DNA of 64,000 bases, from the NCBI GenBank assembly GCA_032834875.1, contig CP135238.1:2127725-2191724 (forward strand), in the 5' to 3' direction. Shown one piece after another: positions 58,741 through 64,000 of this stretch (its first letter is position 1; each line of letters begins with the position of its first letter). The translations under genes and the position numbers were made by a program. This DNA is from Sulfuracidifex metallicus DSM 6482 = JCM 9184. GTDB lineage: Archaea > Thermoproteota > Thermoprotei_A > Sulfolobales > Sulfolobaceae. Under the pieces are notes generated by a model. That model made no database searches. It saw nothing but the letters and a program-made list of their open reading frames with translations, and had not been told where the DNA came from.

Positions 58741-58815
58741 GGCTCGAGCCGGGGATTGAACCCGGGACCTCTGGGTCCACAGCCCAGCGCTCTCCCAAGC
58801 TGAGCTACTCGAGCC
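58741..58815 (-). tRNA. tRNA-His (GTG), no intron
   Basis: Acceptor GCTCGAG/CTCGAGC, with an extra G at -1 facing C73 (the tRNA-His identity pair) already encoded. Anticodon stem CTGGG/CCCAG, loop CTGTGGA. D and T arms are regular; CCA is not encoded. A TATA-like ATTTTTAAA (58841-58850 region) lies about 30 bases upstream, inside the end of coaBC. Confidence 0.95.
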
Positions 58816-58840
58816 ACACCACCTTCAACTAAAACTCAAT

Positions 58841-58850
58841 AATTTTTAAA
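58841..58850 (-). promoter_or_regulatory. TATA-like box of tRNA-His
   Basis: TTTAAAAATT on the minus strand, about 30 bases before the tRNA and overlapping the coaBC stop codon. Confidence 0.45.
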
Positions 58851-60075
58851 CTCTTCTGCGTTGTAGCTCTAGCTCTTTCTTTACGTTGTCAAGAATACCT
58901 CTCGCAATTACTATTTTATTATTTTTACTAATTTTCATTTGACTTTCATTTGTAATAATAAAAATTTCATTGTCAGTAGATCCAAAACCTATATCATGCC
59001 TTGATACGTTATTAGTTACTATCATATTGAACCCATGTCTTTCCATTTTAGCTCTAGCCTTCTTTGTTAGCTCCTCATCGTTGTCGACGGTCTCTGCAGA
59101 GAAACCTACAACGAAAGCCTTACCTACCGCGACCGAAGACACCTTAGGCGTCTTAATTAACTTAACCTCAGGAACCTCTCTTGCGGTATCAACTTTGTTC
59201 TCAAATTTGTTCTGAAAAGAAAAATCAGCAGGAGCTCCAGCTAAAATAACAATTGAAAATCCTTCCTTTACACCTGCTTCGACTTCTTTCATCATTTCGT
59301 CCGTAGTTTTCACTTCAAAAACGTTTTTCATAGCAGGCTTCATTGAGGTTGATAGTGGGCCATGAATCAACCTAACGTCGGCTCCCCTAAAGAACGCTTC
59401 ATTTGCTATGGCTATTCCCATTGTTCCACTACTAGGATTGCTCATAAAACGAACGGGGTCCATGTATTCTCTAGTCGGACCTGCTGTGACCAATATCTTT
59501 TTTCCAGAAAGATCCTTTCCCCTTAAGATAATGCTTTCTATTTGCCAAGTCAATAAGTTTATATCTGGATAATGGGCAACGTCCCTTTCTTCATACGGTT
59601 CTATTATGTGAATGCCTTGGGATTTCAACATCTCTAATGAGTGTAACACTTGAGTCGTTTTGTACATAGACAAATGCATTGTCGGAACTATAAAGAGAGG
59701 TTTATGCTCCCCGATGAAATTAGACGCTGTAAGTAGAACTGAATTATCTGTTATACCATAGACTAATTTATTTAGAAAATTCATGGTAGCTGGGGCGACA
59801 ACCATAGCTTCCTTCTCTGACAACTGAACATGTTCAAGGTTTCCGGTTATGTCTACAATAACTGGATTTCCAGTAGCCCATTCAAACATGGAAGGAGATA
59901 TTAATCTAGAAGCTGCCCTGCTCATTATCACATGAACTTCAGAACCATGCCTCATTAACTCCCTAGCCAGATCTAAGGATTTATATAAAGAAATGCTTGC
60001 TGTTACTCCGAGGACTACACTTTTTCCAGACAATGGTCCGTCATTCACTATTATTCTCTTCGATGGATGAACCAT
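58846..60075 (-). CDS. coaBC: Bifunctional phosphopantothenoylcysteine decarboxylase/phosphopantothenate--cysteine ligase
   Basis: A 409-aa fusion. The flavin decarboxylase half (1-185) has SVVLGVTASISLYKSLDLAR, VAPATMNFLNKL and the lid motif PTMHLSMY; the ligase half (190-405) has KKILVTAGPTREYMDPVRFM, SNPSSGTMG and VILAGAPADFSF. It makes 4'-phosphopantetheine for coenzyme A. Divergent from the acetyltransferase gene (42-base gap). Confidence 0.95.
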   Translation of the reverse strand: MVHPSKRIIVNDGPLSGKSVVLGVTASISLYKSLDLARELMRHGSEVHVIMSRAASRLISPSMFEWATGNPVIVDITGNLEHVQLSEKEAMVVAPATMNFLNKLVYGITDNSVLLTASNFIGEHKPLFIVPTMHLSMYKTTQVLHSLEMLKSQGIHIIEPYEERDVAHYPDINLLTWQIESIILRGKDLSGKKILVTAGPTREYMDPVRFMSNPSSGTMGIAIANEAFFRGADVRLIHGPLSTSMKPAMKNVFEVKTTDEMMKEVEAGVKEGFSIVILAGAPADFSFQNKFENKVDTAREVPEVKLIKTPKVSSVAVGKAFVVGFSAETVDNDEELTKKARAKMERHGFNMIVTNNVSRHDIGFGSTDNEIFIITNESQMKISKNNKIVIARGILDNVKKELELQRRRV

Positions 60076-60117
60076 GGATCAGTCACATATATAATACTCC
60101 CGAATAAAACGTAATCT

Positions 60118-60621
60118 GTGGAGTTTGCAGAATTCAATAAAGGTTCTCCCTTCACTATAAGGAACGCCAGAATGGAAGATATAGAACAAATAATACATAT
60201 CAATAAGGATTCTTTACCTGAGAATTATCCTCATTATTTCTTTATAGAACATCTGAAAGAATATGGTCTAGCGTTCTTCGTAGGTCTAGTAAACTACAAC
60301 GTAGTAGGTTATGTAATGCCGAGAATAGAATGGGGGTTCAGCAATTTCAAACAAATTCCTTCAATAGTAAAAAAGGGCCACATTGTATCAATAGCCGTAG
60401 AACAACATTATAGAAAAATGGGAATTGGTTCAGCTCTACTCAGAGAATCGATGAAGGCTATGAAAGAAAACTACAAGGCAGAAGAGGTTTATTTAGAGGT
60501 TAGAGTAAGCAACGAAGTCGCAATAAATATGTATAGAAAGAATGGATACAAAGAAGTTAAATTACTAAAAGGTTATTATGCAGACGGAGAAGACGCGTAC
60601 CTTATGGCTTGTCAGCTTTGA
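60118..60621 (+). CDS. N-terminal protein acetyltransferase (Ard1/RimI-type GNAT)
   Basis: A 167-aa GNAT enzyme close to the Sulfolobus N-alpha-acetyltransferase Ard1: FTIRNARMEDIEQIIHINKD, the acetyl-CoA loop IAVEQHYRKMGIGSALLRES (near 94-113) and VYLEVRVSNEVAINMYRKNG are typical. It acetylates protein N-termini such as that of Alba. GTG start, probably leaderless. It overlaps the convergent phosphoesterase gene by 20 bases. Confidence 0.93.
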   Translation: MEFAEFNKGSPFTIRNARMEDIEQIIHINKDSLPENYPHYFFIEHLKEYGLAFFVGLVNYNVVGYVMPRIEWGFSNFKQIPSIVKKGHIVSIAVEQHYRKMGIGSALLRESMKAMKENYKAEEVYLEVRVSNEVAINMYRKNGYKEVKLLKGYYADGEDAYLMACQL

Positions 60622-61102
60622 TGTTCTTGAATTCAAAAACGCGTTTGTTTATATCTAAAATTACATATTGACCCAATAGGAAACTTCCCACTGACACCAC
60701 CTCAGTTTTATACAGTTTGGAAATTTTCTGTATTTCACTATGACCGTGAAATAGGATTTCCGGCTCTTTAGAAAGAAGAAGCGAAGTTAATTTAGAATTA
60801 CCCACTTGATTTTCTCCAACGTATCCTGTGTTTGAACCAAAAGGTGGAAAATGCGATATCACATAAGGGGTAGAGAAGTCTGAAGAAATTATATAGAACT
60901 TGTCTCTTATTATTGCGTTCTTCCTCTCTAGTATTTTCAAAGTATCAACTCCGTCCATTTCTCCAAGTATACCTCTAAAGTCTCTAATCAGCTGAGGACA
61001 TTCTATGTCTCCTAAACCTATTATAAATTCTGATTCGATTTTATTTACCTGCTCTATTACATCCCTTTGGCAAGGGAAGCCAGATACCAGAGCTAATCTT
61101 AT
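60602..61102 (-). CDS. Metallophosphoesterase-like protein, degenerate, non-ATG start (ATA)
   Basis: 166 aa from ATA 61102. The protein begins (M)RLALVSGFPCQRDVIEQV, aligning with the calcineurin-like phosphoesterase start M-x-L-A-L-V-S-D-I-H-G-N; the next in-frame ATG (60958) would remove 48 residues including the GLGDIECP block. No ATG/GTG/TTG lies between the in-frame TAG and that ATG, but GAGGTG (61111-61116) sits eight bases before ATA. The metal-binding residues are partly lost: D-x-H became G-F-P, GNMD became GEMD, and the final GHSH is GHSE; GD and HFPPFG persist. Likely inactive or changed. The gene overlaps the end of the CitG-like gene. Confidence 0.78.
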   Translation of the reverse strand: MRLALVSGFPCQRDVIEQVNKIESEFIIGLGDIECPQLIRDFRGILGEMDGVDTLKILERKNAIIRDKFYIISSDFSTPYVISHFPPFGSNTGYVGENQVGNSKLTSLLLSKEPEILFHGHSEIQKISKLYKTEVVSVGSFLLGQYVILDINKRVFEFKNIKADKP

Positions 61103-61970
61103 TTCTGTACCACCTCTCTAAATCATAAAGAGCGATTGAAGAAGCTATTATATCTGCTGTAGAACCAGGATTAAAACCTGCATCTGTCATATATCGATCT
61201 AAATTTTCTATGTCTCCACAAGTAGGGCAGTCGGCAATTTTGGAGGCCATTTTAGATATCTTTAATGATACATACGCCCCATATTTCTTCATGATAAGGG
61301 TATCAGGTTGATAGGAGAGTATCTTTAAGAATGCTCTTCTAACGTTTTGCTCAAAAGTTTCACATTTTTTCTCTATAAGATAACTATATCCAATAAACGT
61401 TAAGTAGTAACCGTTAACCATGTTCCTTGCAATCTCGTCAAAATCTGACGAAAAAACTAGTATATCGTACAATGAAATATTATTAGCTATTTTTTCTATA
61501 TCCATCTCTCCATCTATTTTGCCCTTGTATGAAGGATTCATATAACGCAAAGCTCTGATGAATTCCTTACCTTCATTCACGTCAAGGGTCATAATAAATT
61601 GGGATAACTTGCTTCTCATTTCACTAATATCTGAAACTTGAGTAGACACGAAAGCTATAGGAAGCAAGAGTAAAGCTGATCCGAAAAGAGCAAACTCGCC
61701 CCCTAATGCGTTTCTAAATTTCTCTGGTCTTAAGAGCGAGAAAATAGGCTTATTCTTACCTAAATATCCCATCATGCAAACCTTCTTGTAAGTCTGACTA
61801 AGGTAAGATGCGCTTTCCTGTAGCTCGAGATAACTCACTGTCTTTATATCCTTTTTTCTAGAGGCGTTTCCGGGCTTGTTTATGTATGCCTCTTTCAATG
61901 AGGAGCTAGATAGAATTAGTGATATCTCGTCACACAAATCTTCTAATGTTTCCTCTAAACTTGCGGTCAC
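61041..61970 (-). CDS. CitG-like triphosphoribosyl-dephospho-CoA synthase family protein
   Basis: A 309-aa member of the CitG/MdcB family. KEAYINKPGNASRKKDIKT (near 25-43) corresponds to the substrate loop of CitG, EFALFGSALLLLPIAF follows, and the C-terminal GFNPGSTADIIASSIALYDL is the signature block. No citrate-lyase or malonate-decarboxylase acyl carrier genes are nearby, so the substrate is unlikely to be the classical one; CitG-like genes also sit in methanopterin-synthesis clusters of methylotrophs. It overlaps its upstream neighbour by 41 bases. Confidence 0.82.
   Translation of the reverse strand: MTASLEETLEDLCDEISLILSSSSLKEAYINKPGNASRKKDIKTVSYLELQESASYLSQTYKKVCMMGYLGKNKPIFSLLRPEKFRNALGGEFALFGSALLLLPIAFVSTQVSDISEMRSKLSQFIMTLDVNEGKEFIRALRYMNPSYKGKIDGEMDIEKIANNISLYDILVFSSDFDEIARNMVNGYYLTFIGYSYLIEKKCETFEQNVRRAFLKILSYQPDTLIMKKYGAYVSLKISKMASKIADCPTCGDIENLDRYMTDAGFNPGSTADIIASSIALYDLERWYRNKISSGIWLPLPKGCNRAGK
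61111..61116 (-). promoter_or_regulatory. Shine-Dalgarno before the non-standard phosphoesterase start
   Basis: GAGGTG on the minus strand, eight bases before the ATA codon at 61102-61100, within the CitG-like coding sequence. Confidence 0.6.
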
Positions 61971-62853
61971 CTATTATCACCATGTTCCTGTTCTCACATT
62001 TGATGAGAACTCCGTCTACCCTCATTTTTCCTCCTTTGAACAAGAGAGATGAGTATATCCCTTCGTATGAAATGATTTCGTCAATTTTCCCTTCCTCTAT
62101 GTTTCCGCTTACTTTAACTCGAGCAGGATAAAAGAGTGCCTCCACTTGACCTTCCTCTACATAAAGGGAAACATCATTAACTGGATAGAAGCTTTCACAC
62201 AGCTCATTACACAGCTTGTAAGAAGAGATGTCTACAAAGTTTATAGATACTTTCACACCGTTTAAAATGCCCCGTCTTTTTCTATCATAAAGATACAAGA
62301 CTTGATCTACGGGCAATTCGTAGTTGCGTGAGGTTTCTTCTATCCATTCGTTGTCTGTCCCTAATTCATTCAATTGATAATAAACGTCCAAAGATCTATC
62401 CTTACCATATATTATCAAATCAACGTCAGATTTAGAATGATATGTCCCAGCTAAGATTGAACCTCCCACACCTACCCCTTTTGTGCCTATTTTATCTACT
62501 ATGGATAAAACTACGTTTGTTAGGTCTTCGTCCACCTTTCCTTTCATTACTTTATCCAAACCGTCTTCAGGAGTTAGATGCAAACCTATTTGAGACGTAT
62601 AAACGACAGGAAAGCTTGCGTCCAGACAAGGCTGGTACATGAAGTTTTGAGGGTTTTTAACCAAATTATGTACTCCGTAATTCTTTAAAACTCTATTATA
62701 GCCCCTCCATAGTCCTTTGCCGTCTCTCTTGTACTTAAGCATAGCGAAAACAAACCCAAAATTCCTCGTGTCGTAATTAGTAATAACGTGAAATATGTTC
62801 TCTCTTTCCTTGTCGAATATCAGATCTTTGTCCAAGAAATTACTTCGTCCCAT
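61930..62853 (-). CDS. Nucleotidyltransferase-domain protein
   Basis: A 307-aa protein. The nucleotidyltransferase core reads GVGVGGSILAGTYHSKSDVD followed by LIIYG (about 128-152), the G-S...D-x-D of the polymerase-beta superfamily. The N-terminal 90 residues (FHVITNYDTRNFGFVFAMLK ...) and the C-terminal half (ending ENRNMVIIGDRKFRGNIRRF) are of unknown fold. It overlaps DUF1464 by 34 bases and the CitG-like gene by 41, so all are one translation-coupled unit. Confidence 0.8.
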   Translation of the reverse strand: MGRSNFLDKDLIFDKERENIFHVITNYDTRNFGFVFAMLKYKRDGKGLWRGYNRVLKNYGVHNLVKNPQNFMYQPCLDASFPVVYTSQIGLHLTPEDGLDKVMKGKVDEDLTNVVLSIVDKIGTKGVGVGGSILAGTYHSKSDVDLIIYGKDRSLDVYYQLNELGTDNEWIEETSRNYELPVDQVLYLYDRKRRGILNGVKVSINFVDISSYKLCNELCESFYPVNDVSLYVEEGQVEALFYPARVKVSGNIEEGKIDEIISYEGIYSSLLFKGGKMRVDGVLIKCENRNMVIIGDRKFRGNIRRFV

Positions 62854-63734
62854 CTCTTCATCTTCAAAAATGAAATAGGTGAACCGCTGCTCTTAAGCAT
62901 TTCAGCCTTATCTCGATAAGCGCCTCCACACAGCGACGATGCTATCATGGCTGACCCTACAGAAGACTCCTTGAAGGGAAGATCAATTTTCTCTCCTACT
63001 TTCAATTCTTCCTTTGCAGGACCAGAAACTATTATTTTGGCACCATATTTACTTGAGAGAGATTGAGATAGAATCTCTATAATTTCCAACGCTCTCTCTT
63101 TATTTGAACCAAAGTATATCATGTCCTTAGTTATTTTTATTCCAGCTTTATTAAATAAGTAAGCGACTTCTCCATCAAGAGAGCCGATTGATTTAATCCC
63201 TGGAATGACGGAACCACCAAAACCATCTATGATCCTTTGATCTTTAACTATAACTATTGATGAAAAATGTCTTCCCATCTCCACTAAAATGAAATTACTT
63301 AAGTTAAAATATGAAACATAAAAGAACGCTGAGGCTACCTTTTCAGCGGTTCCCATATCAATCCAGATTTTCCTAAAAGAGGGCACAGAATCTAGCTCCA
63401 CAACAGAGGGTATAGTAAAAGCTCTAGAGGATGACCTTATGAACCTAAAAGCCCTAAGCATAGAGTGTAAAGGACCATCTATATTAGGGTCAGCAAGCGT
63501 CATCAAGAAAATTTCACGATCTCCAATTTCATCTATGGAAGTGAAAGGAAGACCATGACCGGAAGGTAAAGCTATACAAATAGGATTATAATCTAATATT
63601 TCTTTTACTAACTTAATTGATTCGTGTGGTAAGACCATTGTTGGTATCTCATAATAACGAACCAAGCTTCCTATCTCGTTAATCAATGAAATAGCATAAC
63701 TTTCACTGCCAGGATCTACGCCTGCAAATATCAT
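62820..63734 (-). CDS. DUF1464 protein, ASKHA/butyrate-kinase-like
   Basis: A 304-aa DUF1464-family protein with an actin-like ATPase feel: FAGVDPGSESYAISLINEIG (residues 3-22, phosphate-1-like), NFILVEMGRHFSSIVIVKDQ (phosphate-2-like, about 151-170) and AKIIVSGPAKEEL (adenosine-like loop). Related sugar/carboxylate-kinase-like proteins exist, but the substrate is unknown. First gene of the 63.7-60.6 kb operon; the upstream 266 bases are AT-rich with no other gene. Confidence 0.82.
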   Translation of the reverse strand: MIFAGVDPGSESYAISLINEIGSLVRYYEIPTMVLPHESIKLVKEILDYNPICIALPSGHGLPFTSIDEIGDREIFLMTLADPNIDGPLHSMLRAFRFIRSSSRAFTIPSVVELDSVPSFRKIWIDMGTAEKVASAFFYVSYFNLSNFILVEMGRHFSSIVIVKDQRIIDGFGGSVIPGIKSIGSLDGEVAYLFNKAGIKITKDMIYFGSNKERALEIIEILSQSLSSKYGAKIIVSGPAKEELKVGEKIDLPFKESSVGSAMIASSLCGGAYRDKAEMLKSSGSPISFLKMKRWDEVISWTKI

Positions 63735-64000
63735 TTCAGTGGCTGCCTCGCTATATCATTTTATCATTATTTTATTTTATGTCATCATCATGTTATTCCC
63801 CTTAGTAATGAATAATAAGACTAGCTATATCATTAACCTAGAATTTAATTCGTAGTAAGATCATAGAAAATTTATATATTTACCTAGCTAGATATAAATA
63901 GTTTATTTTTAATATGTAAAATTTTTATCTAGATAGATAAGGAAATAAGGCTTAAAGATAGTTAATGAGATATCTTATAAAATACATAGCTTAATATGAA

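Noticed and set aside
63735..64000. The AT-rich end of the window as a replication origin or regulatory region
   Set aside because: Only AT-rich sequence; no repeated origin boxes or replication initiator gene in view.

Overview
The window is about 64 kb of AT-rich, gene-dense archaeal chromosome from the order Sulfolobales (Acidianus/Sulfolobus/Metallosphaera type; I cannot fix the genus). The evidence is the LysW-dependent lysine cluster, the CedB DNA-import ATPase, PibD, archaeal SRP19/S8e/L40e, aEF-1beta, Cdc48/VAT, FEN1, SmAP, Rio2, an archaeal SAM synthetase, tRNA genes with small bulge-helix-bulge introns, and Shine-Dalgarno motifs of the GAGGTGAT type before internal operon genes. It is ordinary core chromosome. 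I see no insertion sequence, prophage, CRISPR array or plasmid-like segment.

Layout. 0-7.4 kb: an unrecognised protein, an FAD oxidoreductase, a long palindrome between convergent genes, UbiA prenyltransferase and citramalate synthase, then a minus-strand group with a BtuF-like metal-receptor protein, a CbiG-like protein and the class III signal peptidase PibD. 7.4-9.6 kb: two intron-containing tRNA-Lys genes flanking an acyl-CoA dehydrogenase. 9.8-16.7 kb: SRP19, S8e, cis-prenyltransferase and the lysine cluster lysK-lysJ-lysX-lysW-lysM-lysZ-lysY; lysJ carries a one-base frameshift near its end. 16.8-22.5 kb: a small coiled-coil protein, CedB, 6-phospho-3-hexuloisomerase, a zinc-finger-like protein, a PfkB kinase, an FAD protein, two small unknowns and tRNA-Val. 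22.7-25.3 kb: a TPP enzyme lacking the usual catalytic Glu, a tRNA-Cys that appears to have two introns, a nucleotidyltransferase and L40e. 25.3-32.8 kb: information-processing genes (NusA-like KH protein, AspRS, TruD, Pth2, Zn-ribbon, aEF-1beta, Cdc48, a winged-helix protein, FEN1). 32.9-40.4 kb: a tetrapyrrole operon (precorrin-2 dehydrogenase, hemA, hemB, hemL, hemC, hemD) ending in an unknown 87-aa protein and a phosphodiesterase. 40.4-46.8 kb: MBL exonuclease plus DNA ligase, dCTP deaminase, an RHH protein, protein disulfide oxidoreductase, AMMECR1, Mut7-C. 46.8-58.5 kb: NFACT, Rio2, DUF460, SAM synthetase, SmAP, ArsR, CTP synthase, hexulose-6-phosphate synthase, DUF2153, Trm112, phosphosugar mutase. 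58.7-63.7 kb: tRNA-His, CoaBC, Ard1-type acetyltransferase, and a tightly overlapping unknown operon DUF1464 - nucleotidyltransferase - CitG-like - degenerate phosphoesterase.

Links between genes. The 3-hexulose-6-phosphate synthase (55 kb) and isomerase (19 kb) together supply ribulose-5-phosphate by the reverse ribulose-monophosphate route but are unlinked. LysW is the carrier protein on which LysX, LysZ, LysY, LysJ and LysK act. NFACT, Pth2 and Rio2 point to ribosome quality control and maturation.

The most unusual observations are: two conserved genes (FEN1 and the phosphoesterase) with no ATG/GTG/TTG at the homology-defined start, but an ATC and an ATA codon there, each preceded at normal spacing by a Shine-Dalgarno motif; the two-intron tRNA-Cys; the lysJ frameshift; the TPP enzyme with Val at the Glu position; and the uncharacterised four-gene operon at 60.6-63.7 kb.
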